Shown here in pieces: positions 53,569 through 63,865 of a stretch of 64,000 nucleotides of DNA. How positions within the stretch are numbered: position 1 is the stretch's first letter; every line of letters starts with the position of its first letter. The notes beneath the pieces were generated by a model. It made no database searches. It worked only from the letters and a program-made list of their open reading frames with translations, and was not told the DNA's origin. This stretch comes from Cypionkella sp. (GTDB lineage: Bacteria; Pseudomonadota; Alphaproteobacteria; Rhodobacterales; Rhodobacteraceae): assembly GCF_030652235.1 (NCBI RefSeq), contig NZ_JAUSBA010000024.1:87782-151781 (forward strand). Reading direction: 5' to 3'. The translations under genes and the position numbers were made by a program.

Positions 53569-54470
53569 AACCAGCCTCCCTCAACGCCGCCCGCACCCGT
53601 GAAGGTGTCGCAGGAACTCGGGTCACAGCCACCCCCGTCGCATGGCGGATCGCATTCAGTATCGCGGGCGCTGTCGGGATCAGCACATGCTCGCCCAACC
53701 CCGTTGCCCCATAAGGCCCGTGTGCGTTGGCCTCCTCGATGATCAACGTCTCAATCGGCGGCACATCCCCGATGGTCGGGATCAGATAACCATGCAGGTT
53801 TTCCGTGCGTCCCGGCAGATATTCCTCGGGCAGCGCCATCCCCAAACCCTGCGCAATTCCGCCCTGCACTTGCCCTTCCACCAGCAGCGGATTGATCGCG
53901 CGACCGACATCATGCGCCGCCACAAACCGCAGCGGCTTGACCAAACCCAGCTTCAGATCCACCTCCACCACCACCAAATGCGCCGCATAGCCAAACTGCG
54001 CATAGGGCGCGCCCTGCCCATTGGCATCCAGCGGCAGCGTCGGCGGATCATAGCGTTCTTCGGCCCGCAGCACATAGCCCTCACCGTCCGGGGCCAAATC
54101 GGCCAGTTCCAGCCGATGCACCCCCGCGCCGTCCGCCACCTCCACCACGCCCCGACCAAACCGCAACACCGCATCCACCGCCGCATTGCACCGCTCAAGG
54201 ATCATCGCCCGCAGCGAAACCCCCGCCAGCCACGCCGCATTGCCGCTGACAAACGTCTGCCGCGGGGCCGAGGTCTTCCCCGCATCCGGCGTCACATCGG
54301 TATCCGGCCCCACCAGCGCCAAATCCCGCACATCCGCACCCAAAGCCGTGGCAAGAATCTGCGCGATCACGCTATTGGACCCCTGCCCAATATCCATCGC
54401 GCCCCTCGACCTTCGCCAGCCCATCCAGCCTGCGCATCGCCACCCCAACACCGCCCGAACCCCCTGCTGC
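53561..54470 (-). pseudogene. Molybdopterin-binding subunit of a xanthine dehydrogenase/nicotinate dehydrogenase-type hydroxylase, 5'-truncated
   Basis: Only the C-terminal part of a molybdenum hydroxylase large subunit is present: GVAMRRLDGLAKVEG, then after a frameshift (about 54395-54408) AMDIGQGSNSVIAQILATAL, PDTDVTPDAGKTSAPRQTFV SGNAAWLAG, VEVDLKLGLVKPLRFVAAHD VGRAINPLLVEGQVQGGIAQ and PYGATGLGEHVLIPTAPAIL NAI with the active-site Glu in GLGEHV. A full subunit is about 700-1000 aa; the N-terminal two-thirds are absent because the enamidase gene starts in the opposite direction nearby. FAD and 2Fe-2S subunits are not in the window. It likely hydroxylated nicotinate at C6. Confidence 0.72.
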
Positions 54471-54649
54471 ACCAGATCGCAAAGCAGCCGAGTCACCATC
54501 TCAACCACCGCCTCCAGCCGATATTCCCTCGGCCCACGCACATCGGCAATCGACTCTAACCCTGCCAAATCAGTCACATCCATCAACAAATCAGCCCCCT
54601 TGCTCCAGGCAATAAGCATGTTAGCTGACGAATAAACTAGGGGGCCAAA

Positions 54650-55810
54650 ATGTCCAACCAACCCACAAAACTGGTGATCCGCAACATCGGCCTGATGCTG
54701 TCTGGCCGGATGCAGCAACCCATTCTCGACGCCGATTGCCTGATCTCCGAAAATGGCAAGATCACCGCTTGGGGCAATGAGGCTGATCTTGACACCGAAC
54801 ACGCCACCACCCTGGTCCACGCCAACGGTGCCACCCTGACGCCCGGCCTGATCGACAGCCATGTGCATCCGGTGATCGGCGACTACACCCCCCGCCAGCA
54901 ACAATTGCACTGAATCGACTCGACCCTGCACGGCGGCGTCACGACTTTAATCTCTGCAGGAGAGGTCCACATGCCCGGCCGCCCGCGCGACATCATAGGC
55001 CTTAAGGCAATGGCGATCGCCGCCCAGCGTTGGCATGAAAACTTCCGTCGCTCTGGCGTCAAAGTCATGGCAAGCGCGCCGGTGATCGAGCATGGCATGG
55101 TCGAGCAAGACTTCAAAGACCTCGCCGATGTAGGCGTCAAATTGCTGGGCGAGGTTGGCCGCGGCACCGTCAAAGACGGCAAAACCGCCAAGCAAATGGT
55201 CGATTGCGCGCGCAAATATGGCATCCAAAGCACCATCCAAACCGGTGGGCCGTCTATCCCAGGATCGGGCTTGATCGACGCCGATATGGTCTTAGAAACC
55301 GGCACCGACGTAATCGGCCATATCAACGGCGGCCATTCCGCTTTGCCCGACGATCAAATCATCTGCATCTGCGAAAGCTGCCCAAAGCGGCTAGAGATCG
55401 TCCACAACGGCAACGAGCGCGCCACCCTGCTGACCCTGAACACCGCCCGCGAACTCAAGTATCGACCGCATCATCCTTGGCACCGATGCCCCCGCAGGCT
55501 CTGGCGTGCAACCCTTGGGCATCCTGCGCATGATCGCCATGCTCTCCAGCCTCGGCAACATGCCCGCCGAACTGGCGTTCTGCTTTGGCACCGGCAACAC
55601 CACCCGTCAGCGCAACCTTGACACCGGCATGATCGAAAAAGGCTTCTGCGCTGACTTCGTTTTGAGGATAAAGCCCAGCACACCCCCGGCAAAACCATCC
55701 TTGTATCCATCCAATTCGGCATCCTGCCCGGCATCGGCGCGATCACCAGCCATCGCACCGCAACACCCCCCCGCTTGGCGCATCCCCACGGTAGAGCATC
55801 AACCCGAGCC
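54650..55810 (+). pseudogene. ena: Enamidase (amidohydrolase of nicotinate degradation), disrupted
   Basis: Enamidase hydrolyses 1,4,5,6-tetrahydro-6-oxonicotinate in the reductive nicotinate pathway. The start (ATG 54650) leads to LVIRNIGLMLSGRMQQPILD and the metal-binding GLIDSHVHPVIGDYTPRQ. TGA 54911-54913 replaces an expected Trp (QQLH-stop-IDSTLHGGVTTLIS). The frame then holds SAPVIEHGMVEQDFKDLADV, LLGEVGRGTVKDGKTAKQMV and GTDVIGHINGGHSALPDDQI. Frameshifts near 55456 and 55665 separate IILGTDAPAGSGVQPLGILR and the end HTPGKTILVSIQFGILPGIG. About 385 codons. Confidence 0.8.
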
Positions 55811-56018
55811 CAGCGCTGGTTCTGGCCACTGAAGCCGGGTGAATTTGATCTGGCACCTGACGAAAGCCCCATAAACGCGGCACCAACCACAACATATTGT
55901 GTGATCTCAATCAAATAGCACAAGCGTCTCCCAGATGGGAAAGCCATTCAGGGTCAAAAACTTATGCATAAGGTAAGATGAAACGCCCCTGGAACTGCCG
56001 CGAATCAAGGGGAACGCC

Positions 56019-58235
56019 ATGCTGAAACACACCACAGTCTCCACGGCCCGCGCCTAGAACTCATGGTCCGACCGCCCCGGCGAGATGGTGTTCCTCCCCC
56101 TCGGCATCCGCGTCACTCCACTGCTGTATTCCTCACGCCTGCGCCAATGCATCAAGCTGGAACCCCGCACAGACACCCTGCGCCTTGGCCGCCACAGCAT
56201 CGACGGCAGCCTGATCGAGTTCGAAGCCGACCTTGCAGGCACCACCCTCGCCTTCGCCACCACCAAACCGCATCCCTTCGCCTTCCGCACCACATGGTCC
56301 GCCCAAACCAGTGCCGAATGGGGCCTGCGCTTCTGGGTGAATATCGCGATTTCCGCCGAAGACGGTACCATAGCCAGCTTCGACCCCGCCCAAAACATCA
56401 CCCTACTGCAATCCGGCGACCGCTTCACCGCCATCGCCACCGAACACCCGCCCGTGCAAGTCACAGGCCACGAATCCCTAGAGGCGCTCTGTGCCGATTA
56501 CGCACAAAACGGCTATTTCAGCCGCGACAGCCGCGCTACATCCGCCTCCGTCTTAGTCCTCCGCTTCAACCTGGAAATGATGCGCTCTGGCACCTATGCC
56601 GCCGCAGCAGCTGACAGCGCCCCCCTTGCCATCGCCGCCGCCAAAGCCGCACTCAACGCTCACCAGCACGCCCCCGACGCCACCACCCCTCACACCGAAT
56701 CCCTGTCCGCCATCCGCGATATCGTCGGCTGGAACACCATCTGGGATGCAACCAACAACCGCCCCTACACCGCCGCCACCCGCATCTGGAACCTTGGCAC
56801 CTTTGCGGTTTGGCACAACGACCAAACCTACGCCGCCCTGCTGGCGGGCCTGTTCGACACTGAACTCGCCCGCGAAAACCTCGCCACAGCCCTCTCCGCC
56901 ACCACCCCGCAAGGCAATTTCGCCTGTATCTCCACCTCACGCGACACATGGGTAGACCGCAGCCAACCGCCCTTGGGGAGTCTGATCGCATGGCAACTCT
57001 ACCAACGCTCCGGCGAGCGTTCGATTCTAGAGCAATGCTTCCCCGCCATGGCCCGCAACCAACGCTGGTGGCGGCAGATGCGCGACCCCGATGGCACCAG
57101 CCTGATTTCCTGCGGCACCTCCGACGTGGGCGAGGCCCTGTATAAAGGCACCGCGTTTGGCGCGCGCAATGAAACCGGTATGGACAACTCCGCAACCCAT
57201 GACGAGGCGAACTACAACCCCGAAACCCGCAGCCTCTCAACCTGGGATCTTGGCCTGAACTGCGTGATAGCCCTGGATGCCGAAATGCTCAGCCTGATCG
57301 CCAACGTCCTAGGCCGCGTCGATGAAGCCGTCGAATTCGAAACCCAAGCCACGACCCACCGCGCCCAGATCCAAACCCATCTCTGGGACGAATCCCGCCA
57401 AATCTTCGCCAACCGCCAACGCCACGGCACTTTCGTCCGCTCGCTGTCGCCGACCAGCTTCTACCCCCTGCTGTGCAACGCAGCCACGCCCGAACAAACC
57501 GCCCACCTGCTCCGCCAACTCGCAGACCCCAAAACCTTTGCTGGCAAATACTCCCTGCCCAATGCCACCCGAGACGACCCTGCGTATCTCGATAACGTCT
57601 ACTGGCGCGGCCGGATCTGGCCGAACGTCAACTACCTCGTCTGGCGCGCCCTGCGCCGTACCGGTCATTATCCGGAAGCCAGCCTCTTGGCCGAACAGAG
57701 CCTAAATCTTTTTCTACAAAACTGGCGCACACACCGCATCGCCGCCGAAAACTACAACGCCACCACAGGCGAGGCGATGGATCAAGGCGACACCGACCCG
57801 TTCTACATTTGGGCCGGATTGCTGCCTCTGATGGCTATCTCGGAACTGATCGACCTCGACCCATGGGCGGGCCTGACCCTGACCAACAGCGGCGAAACCA
57901 CCCAATGCGGCCCAATGGCCTCCCGCTTCGGCCCGCTATCGGTCGCGGTAGACGACGCCACCCTCACCGTCACAGTAAACAACAAGCCTGCCCTCTCCTT
58001 CACCTTCCCCGGCACCCTGACAAACCTACACCTGCACCCCAGCCGCATCTCGGCCACCCTGCACCGCATCACAAACGCAGGCCGACTGACCCTCTTCCGC
58101 CAAACACCTGAAGCCCCGCTGCTCGCCCACCTCAACGGCAAGATGATTCGCGTAATCCCAATCGCAGGCGGTTTCGCCTTTGACATCACCCCCGCAGATC
58201 TAGGCGCAAAACTCGACGTGATATTTCCGAACTAA
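56019..58235 (+). pseudogene. GH63/MGH1-like glycoside hydrolase with an early stop codon
   Basis: A (alpha/alpha)6-barrel glucosidase/mannosylglycerate hydrolase-like protein, about 738 codons. ATG 56019 has AAGGGGA upstream, but codon 13 is TAG (56055-56057) where Trp is expected (ARA-stop-NSWSDRPGEM VFLPLG). Restart at ATG 56085 would give 716 aa. Family motifs: IVGWNTIWDATNNRPYTAAT, the catalytic-region GARNETGMDNSATHDE, DNVYWRGRIWPNVNYLVWRA and AAENYNATTGEAMDQGDTDP. Apart from codon 13 the frame is intact, so it may still be expressed. Its link to nicotinate breakdown is unclear. Confidence 0.7.
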
Positions 58236-58264
58236 ATCAGCGCTTCCAAATCCCATAAAAAAAA

Positions 58265-58292
58265 TTGACAGCAGTTCGTGACCAAATAATGA
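58265..58292 (+). promoter_or_regulatory. Candidate sigma-70 promoter for the ABC transporter operon
   Basis: TTGACA (58265-58270), 16-bp spacer, TAATGA (58287-58292). It is in an AT-rich part of the 257-bp gap, about 200 bp upstream of the binding-protein gene. The remaining gap shows no open frame. Confidence 0.4.
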
Positions 58293-58492
58293 CATGCGCA
58301 CAACCTAATAATCGCCATCCCAAGAGCGATACGGTGGTGGGGTGAACCAGGCGAAAAACCAACCAAACCATCGAAAACCAGCATTCGCCGGAGGCACAGC
58401 AACGCCCTCCGCGCCCCAAGCCAGCTTGCCGTCAGCCCACCGACGGTTCACCATAACAACGGCCCAGAAATCGGGCTTAACGGAGGTCTGAC

Positions 58493-59563
58493 ATGTCGCA
58501 TTTCTCAAGACGCGACACGCTGCGGCTGCTGTCGGTGGCCCTTACTGCCGTAGGCGCATCCACCGCCTTGCCCGCCCGCGCGGCGGGTAGCAAAATCACC
58601 GTGCTGAACTGGAAAGGCTACGGCACCGATGAGGCTTGGTCGCTGGAAGCGTTCCAGAAAGCCACCGGCATCGAAGTTGTCCACGACTATTTCTCGTCCG
58701 AGGCCGAAAGCCTGACCAAAATGCGCACGAATCCGGGCGCTTATGATGTGGTCCTGCTGAACTCGGCCCGTGTGTCAACTGCCGCCACCGAAGGCCTGAT
58801 CGCGCCTGCGGATCTCTCTACGGCCCCCAACGCCGCCGATGTCAGCCCCGACCCCCTGGCCAACCCGAACTTCACCATCGACGGCAAAGGCTATGCGGTG
58901 CCGTGGGTCTGGGGCATGACCTCGATCGCCGCGCGCGAAGGCATAACCCTCGCCAGCTACAAAGACCTCGCTGCTCCCGCCTATGCTGGCCGCTTTGCGA
59001 TGGACGACGATGCGATGATCGCCGTCGCGATGGGCGCTTTGATGACCGGGCAAGACATCAACGATCCCACCGATCTGCCCGCCATCACCGAAGCCCTCAA
59101 ATCGCTGAAATCCAACGTAAAGATGCTGTGGTCCTCCGAAGACTAATGGAACAAATCCTTCGCCGCCAACGAATTTGACGTCTCGGTGTTCTGGTCCGGC
59201 AGCGCTGTCCGCTCCAAACGCAATTCCAAACTGCCGGTCAATTTCATCGTCCCAACCGAGGGCGCAATCGTCTGGGTTGACGGCCTTGCCGTAGCAACCG
59301 GCGCACCGAACCCCGAAGGTGCCGCCGCCTTCATCAACTGGATGATTGATCCGAAATTCTACATCGAATGGGCCACCAAAGTCGGCGCACCCGCTTCCGC
59401 CAACTCAAAGGCCCTTGCCACTCTGCCTGCCGACGACCTTTCCGCGCAGGTCCATAAACCCGAATATATGGTCAGCAAAAACGTCATGTCGGCAATGCCG
59501 GACGAACGCCGCGAGGCTTTCAACAACCTGTGGCAAGAGGTGAAAGCCTTCTATGCCGAGTAA
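58493..59563 (+). pseudogene. Polyamine-type ABC transporter substrate-binding protein, with an in-frame stop
   Basis: A PotD/extracellular solute-binding family 1-type protein, 357 codons. The N-terminus is a twin-arginine signal (MSHFSRRDTLRLLSVALTAV). Body motifs: ITVLNWKGYGTDEAWSLEAF, YAVPWVWGMTSIAAREGI, LMTGQDINDPTDLPAITEAL and, after TAA at codon 218 (59144-59146), FAANEFDVSVFWSGSAVRSK and EGAIVWVDGLAVATGAPNPE GA. Both halves are in the same frame. The stop would leave a protein lacking its second lobe. It overlaps the next permease by 11 bp. Confidence 0.8.
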
Positions 59564-60455
59564 GGCAACCCCACAGCGCGCCCTGAAAGGGGCGCGCATC
59601 TTGCCGCAATGGGTGTCCACCACCGCCCTGTTGCTGCCCGCATACGGCTGGCTGAGCTTAGCTGATTTCCTGCCCCTGCTGACGATGTTCCTGTTCAGTT
59701 TCATGAACAAAACCCCAATGGGCAAGGCCCCAATCGAGTTCACCCTGCGCCACTACCGCGCCTTCATCGACCAGCCCTACCTGGTCAAAATTGCCGCCAA
59801 CACGCTGCTGATGGGCCTGTGGACTACCCTCACCTGCGCCGTGCTTGGCTTCCTCGCCGCCCTCGCCCTCGTGCGCTGCACCACGGGCGCGCGCCGTGAA
59901 ACCCTGCTGATCCTGATCCTGCTGCCGTTCTGGACCAACGGACTTGTCCGCGTGTTCTCATGGACGATGGTGCTGCGCGAGAACGGTTTTCTCGACAACC
60001 TCTGGCACTGGATCGCCCCCACCGCAGGCTCCATCGCCATTCTGTATAGCCGCGAGGCCATCGTGATCGGCCTTGTCCACGGCTACCTGCCCTATAGGAT
60101 CATCACCTGTTACATCGCCCTCGTCACCATTGACGACGCGATTATCGGGGCCGCACAAAGCCTTGGCGCGCGCTGGTGGGTGATCCTGACCAAAATCCTG
60201 ATCCCGCTCGCCGCCCCCGGCTTGATCTCCGGCGCTGTCCTTACCTTCGTCCCCGTGATCGGTTCCTTCATGGAACCCCGCATCTTGGGCGGCAAAGTCG
60301 GCGTCACCATGGGCACAGTGATCGAGGACCAATTCACGCAAGCTTTCAACTGGCCGCTTGGCGCATCCTTGTCCTTCACCCTTCTCGCCGTCACACTGGC
60401 GATCTTCGCCACCTTCTCCGGCATATTGCGTCGTGGCACCGGAGGCACCGCATGA
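59553..60455 (+). CDS. ABC transporter permease (PotB-like)
   Basis: A 300-aa inner-membrane permease of a spermidine/putrescine-type importer, six helices, with the binding-protein-dependent EAA loop in IIGAAQSLGARWWVILTKIL IPLAAPGLISG. It has a full-length, uninterrupted frame. ATG 59553 overlaps the end of the binding-protein gene and its stop overlaps the second permease (ATGA). One of few intact genes in the island. Confidence 0.9.
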   Translation: MPSKATPQRALKGARILPQWVSTTALLLPAYGWLSLADFLPLLTMFLFSFMNKTPMGKAPIEFTLRHYRAFIDQPYLVKIAANTLLMGLWTTLTCAVLGFLAALALVRCTTGARRETLLILILLPFWTNGLVRVFSWTMVLRENGFLDNLWHWIAPTAGSIAILYSREAIVIGLVHGYLPYRIITCYIALVTIDDAIIGAAQSLGARWWVILTKILIPLAAPGLISGAVLTFVPVIGSFMEPRILGGKVGVTMGTVIEDQFTQAFNWPLGASLSFTLLAVTLAIFATFSGILRRGTGGTA

Positions 60456-61205
60456 CCCGCTTAGGCCAAGTCTTCCTGGGGATGATCCTGATCTTCCTCT
60501 ATACCCCAATCTTCGTGCTTATGGCGATGGGCTTCAATGAATCCGAGTTGTACGAACTCCCGTTCAAATTCTCGACCCGCTGGTATTCGGCGCTGTCGAC
60601 CAACACCGAGCTGCTGACGTCCGGCTTCAACTCCATCGTCCTCGCCGTGATCACCGCCATCGGCACCCTCGCCGCATTGGCGCTATCCCGCCGCACATTC
60701 CGGGGCCGCAGTCTGCTGCAACTCCTCCTGCTACCCCCCATCGCGATTCCGTGGCTGATCACCGGCACCGCATGCTGATCTTTTTCTTCTGAACCGGCAT
60801 CGGGCGCGGCATGCACGCGCTGATCATCGGCCACGTCGCCCTCGCCGTGCCCTATGTTGTCCTCGTCGTCGGCACTGGCATGAAATCCGTTCGCGCTGAC
60901 TTAGAGGAGGCGGCCATGTCGCTCGGCTCCACCCCGATCCACGCATTTTTCGCGATCACATTGCCGCTGCTGTTCCCCTCGATCCTCGGCGCGGCTTTGT
61001 TCGCCTTCGCCGTCTCGCTGGATCAGTTCGTGATCTCGTATTTCCTGTCCTCGCCCGGTTATACCACCCTGCCGGTGCAGATCTATTCCGCGATCCGCAA
61101 GGGCTTCACGCCCGAGATCAACGCCATCCGACCCTGCTTTTGCTCGGTTCGATGACCGTGATCCTGATCTTCGCCCGTTTCGCCAAACCCGGAGCTACCA
61201 AGTGA
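60452..61205 (+). pseudogene. ABC transporter permease (PotC-like), disrupted
   Basis: It starts MTRLGQVFLGMILIFLYTPI and runs to PPIAIPWLITGTA, where a missing base near 60772 shifts the frame. The next segment MLIFFF then has TGA (60790-60792) in place of Trp, followed by TGIGRGMHALIIGHVALAVP and the EAA loop DLEEAAMSLGSTPIHAFFAI TLPLLFPSI. A second frameshift near 61128 (PEINAI / TLLLLGSMTVILIFARF) precedes the true end TGA 61203-61205, which overlaps the GTG of the ATPase gene. Three lesions in 250 codons. Confidence 0.82.
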
Positions 61206-62251
61206 CAACCGTATCCGTCCAGAACGTCGCCAAAAGCTTCGGCACCGTCCCCGTGTTGCGCGACATCGACGCGGTGTTCCCGCAAGGCACTTTCACCAGC
61301 CTTCTCGGCCCGTCAGGTTCCGGCAAAACCACCCTGCTGCGCATCATCGCGGGTTTTGTGACCCCCGACCAAGGCGGGGTGACAATCGGCGAAAAAGACG
61401 TTACCGGCATCCCGGTCTGGGGCCGCAACATCGGCATCATGTTCCAATCCTACGCTTTGTTTCCCCACATGACCGTCGCCAGCAACGTCGCTTTCGGTCT
61501 GGAACTCCGTGGTATAAGGGGTGCAGAGGCCCCGAAAGCCGTCGCCGAAGCCCTAGACATGGTCCACCTCGCCGATTTCGGCGACCGGATGCCGAAAAAC
61601 CTATCCGGCGGCCAACAACAACGCGTCGCCCTCGCCCGCGCTATGGTGATCAAACCCTCGGTCCTGTTGCTCGATGAACCCCTCTCCGCCCTAGACCGCC
61701 GCCTGCGCCAAAAAATGCAGGTTGAGTTGCTGCGCATCCAAAGCCAAACCGGCCTCACCACCATCTTCGTGACGCACGATCAAGAAGAAGCCCTCACCCT
61801 ATCCGACCGTATCGCCATCCTAGACAAAGGCCGCATCGTGCAATCCGGCGCGCCCGAGGAAATTTATGAGAACCCGCAAACCCGCTTCGCCGCCGAATTC
61901 CTCGGTGACAGCAACTTCCTGACCGGAGTCGTTGAATCTGGTGCCGTCCGCCTGCCCGATGGCACCGCCATCCAAACCACCGCCCCCCTCCCAGCAAACC
62001 GTCAAAAACCCACCCTCGCCATCCGTCCCGAAAAAATGTCCCCTGCCCCGCACGACGGTGCCACCAACCAAATCGCCGCAAAGATCCTCACCGTCATCTA
62101 CGCTGGCCCCGCCCTATCCTACCTGCTGCAAACCCCCGACGGCACGCGCCTGAAACTGTTTCAAGCCAACCGAGACGGCACCCTGATGCGCGAAGGTGAA
62201 ACCATCACCCTGCACTGGTCCCCCGCCCATTCGATCCCCGTGCAAGACTGA
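61202..62251 (+). CDS. ABC transporter ATPase (PotA-like)
   Basis: A 349-aa ATPase of the same importer. Walker A GPSGSGKTTLL (about residue 38), Q-loop GIMFQSYALFPHMTVASNVA, signature LSGGQQQRVALARAM, Walker B LLLDEPLSALDRRLR and a C-terminal TOBE domain. Start GTG 61202 overlaps the permease end (GTGA). Open and full length, though its second permease is broken. The terminal 4 bp overlap the next gene. Confidence 0.92.
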   Translation: MTTVSVQNVAKSFGTVPVLRDIDAVFPQGTFTSLLGPSGSGKTTLLRIIAGFVTPDQGGVTIGEKDVTGIPVWGRNIGIMFQSYALFPHMTVASNVAFGLELRGIRGAEAPKAVAEALDMVHLADFGDRMPKNLSGGQQQRVALARAMVIKPSVLLLDEPLSALDRRLRQKMQVELLRIQSQTGLTTIFVTHDQEEALTLSDRIAILDKGRIVQSGAPEEIYENPQTRFAAEFLGDSNFLTGVVESGAVRLPDGTAIQTTAPLPANRQKPTLAIRPEKMSPAPHDGATNQIAAKILTVIYAGPALSYLLQTPDGTRLKLFQANRDGTLMREGETITLHWSPAHSIPVQD

Positions 62252-62826
62252 TGCTTGCACCCATTTCGCCCCACACCAAACACATCGTCATCGATCTGCA
62301 ACGCCTGTTCGCCGAGCCGCGCGGTTGGCATGTGGCCAGCATCGCCGACATTCTGCCCAACGTGCTAACCCTCTGCCAAACCACCGCCGCGAATACCTTT
62401 TACTCCCGCTTCATCACCCCACAGCACCCCGAAGCATCAACGGGCCGCTGGCAAAATCTCTACCAATCCTACCCGCAGATCACAGGCCTAGACCCCGCAA
62501 TCCTCGACCTCATCCAACCGCTCAAGCAAATCGCCCACCCCTCCCAAATCTTCGACAAAACCACCTATTCGATCTTCCCAGCCGTCCAACCCCGCCTAAA
62601 TCAGACAGACACCCTGATCCTCTCCGGTGCGGAAACCGATGCCTGCGTCTACGCCAGCCTGCTCACCGCCGTAGACCTCGGCTTGCGCGTCATCCTCGCC
62701 AGCGATGCCGTCACCAGCTCCGACCAAGCCGCCCACGATGCCACACTCAACATCATCGCCCGCCGCCTGCCAAACCAAGTCGAACTGGCCACCACCGCAG
62801 AAATCATCGCCGCATGGCCGACATAA
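62251..62826 (+). CDS. Isochorismatase-family cysteine hydrolase
   Basis: A 191-aa amidase-like hydrolase. The catalytic triad is visible: Asp in IVIDLQRLFAEPRGW, Lys in IFDKTTYSIF and Cys in SGAETDACVYASLLTAVDLG; the cis-peptide region precedes it. Nicotinate pathways use a relative (maleamate amidohydrolase NicF), so a similar role is possible but not shown. It starts at the last base of the ATPase gene and is intact. Confidence 0.82.
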   Translation: MLAPISPHTKHIVIDLQRLFAEPRGWHVASIADILPNVLTLCQTTAANTFYSRFITPQHPEASTGRWQNLYQSYPQITGLDPAILDLIQPLKQIAHPSQIFDKTTYSIFPAVQPRLNQTDTLILSGAETDACVYASLLTAVDLGLRVILASDAVTSSDQAAHDATLNIIARRLPNQVELATTAEIIAAWPT

Positions 62827-62839
62827 CCTCCGCTGATCT

Positions 62840-63181
62840 TACCACCGAGGAAAAATCAACAAAACAGGTTCTATCTCTGCCGAAATCAGCCGCACCAACA
62901 TCGGTGCCAGAACGGGAAAAGAGATCGCCCAAGTCTACACCCGCCCGCTAAACCCCGCCTTGCGAGAACTCAAAGCCTTCGGAAAAATCGTCCTGAACCC
63001 CGGCGAATCCGGCACCCTCACCCCCACTTCCCGCCACTTCAGCCACTTCGTCCTAACCGAAGGCCGTTTCGTGCTGCGCGGTGACGCCTTCATGATCAAG
63101 GCCGCCGCCTGCGGCCGCGACATTCGCCTTATCGCCCCGGTGCAAGGCTACCACCAGCCTGCTCCCCCATCGCTCTACTGA
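62840..63181 (+). pseudogene. Remnant of a GH3 beta-glucosidase C-terminal (FnIII-like) domain
   Basis: The frame reads NIGARTGKEIAQVYTRPLNP ALRELKAFGKIVLNPGESGT LTPTSRHFSHF, ending ACGRDIRLIAPVQG and a TGA. It resembles the fibronectin-like tail of GH3 beta-glucosidases (TGKEVVQLYV, RELKGF, L.PGES..V). No start codon, catalytic domain or upstream part is present, so this is a fragment of a lost gene. Confidence 0.55.
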
Positions 63182-63487
63182 CCACAACCGTCGCCAACAG
63201 ACTCCTCGCCGATCCCCGCGCCAAAGCCGCTTTACTGGCTGTGCGCGGCACGAACCCGTCGCGTACAAAACCGCAGGCACAGAGCCAAATCGACAACCGC
63301 CGAACCTTTTTCCTTGGCCCCTCCGACACGTTCAGTTGGACATTGCCGACAACCTGCCTGAAGCTGCCCTGCAACAGCCGCGTCCAGACCCTAAACCGCC
63401 CGCCGCACTCCGGTTATGCATCAGAAGCGGTGTCTGAAAATGACCCAGCACAGTAGAGACGCAGCGTTGAGCTGAACAGAACACCAG
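63182..63487. other. 306-bp region, degenerate coding remnant
   Basis: Short frames only. One + frame reads RLLADPRAKAALLAV and later FLGPSDTFSWTL, which looks like leftover coding sequence, but I cannot name a family. The last 60 bp should hold the promoter of the MarR gene. Confidence 0.35.
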
Positions 63488-63865
63488 ATGGCTGAAGCTG
63501 ACCAAAACGCCTATGTGCTGGAAGATCAAATCGGCTACCTGCTGCGGCTTGCCAAGCAGCGTCACTTGGAAATTTTAGCAGCCGCCCTGTCAGACGTAAC
63601 CCCCACCCAGTTCGCCACTTTGGTGAAACTACACCAGCTAGGCGTGATGTCGCAAAACCACTTGGGCCGCTTGGTGGCGATGGATGCCGCCACCACCAAA
63701 GGCGTCGTCACCCGGCCGCGCAAGAAGGGCTTTGTGCAAACCCAAGCCTCCACCAGCGATCTGCGGCGGCTGGATGTGTCTCTGACGGCTGACGGTGAGG
63801 CCTTTGTGCTGGCCGCCATTCCCACTGCTTTCGAGGTCTCGAGGAAGACCACTGATGCGCTGATA
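63488..63865 (+). pseudogene. MarR-family regulator truncated by an IS630-type element
   Basis: The winged-helix region is clear: YLLRLAKQRHLEILAAALSD VTPTQFATLVKLHQLG, recognition helix and wing VAMDAATTKGVVTRPRKKGF, then RRLDVSLTADGEAFVLAAIP TAFEVSRKTTDAL. A related complete protein would continue with about 20 helical residues. Here the sequence stops matching at a TA (63864-63865) and runs on as 18 unrelated residues to TGA 63917-63919. NicR, the nicotinate regulator of Pseudomonas, is also a MarR protein. Confidence 0.75.

Noticed and set aside
53480..54931. A long minus-strand open frame of 483 codons covering the molybdenum hydroxylase region
   Set aside because: Only its middle matches the hydroxylase. 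The first part is antisense to the enamidase gene and the last part runs into hnr in the wrong frame, so it is not one protein.
54911..60792. Possible recoding of TGA as tryptophan or selenocysteine in the island
   Set aside because: TAG and TAA also occur at conserved sites, frameshifts are abundant, the intact genes end in normal stops, and no SECIS-like element is seen. Decay explains it better.
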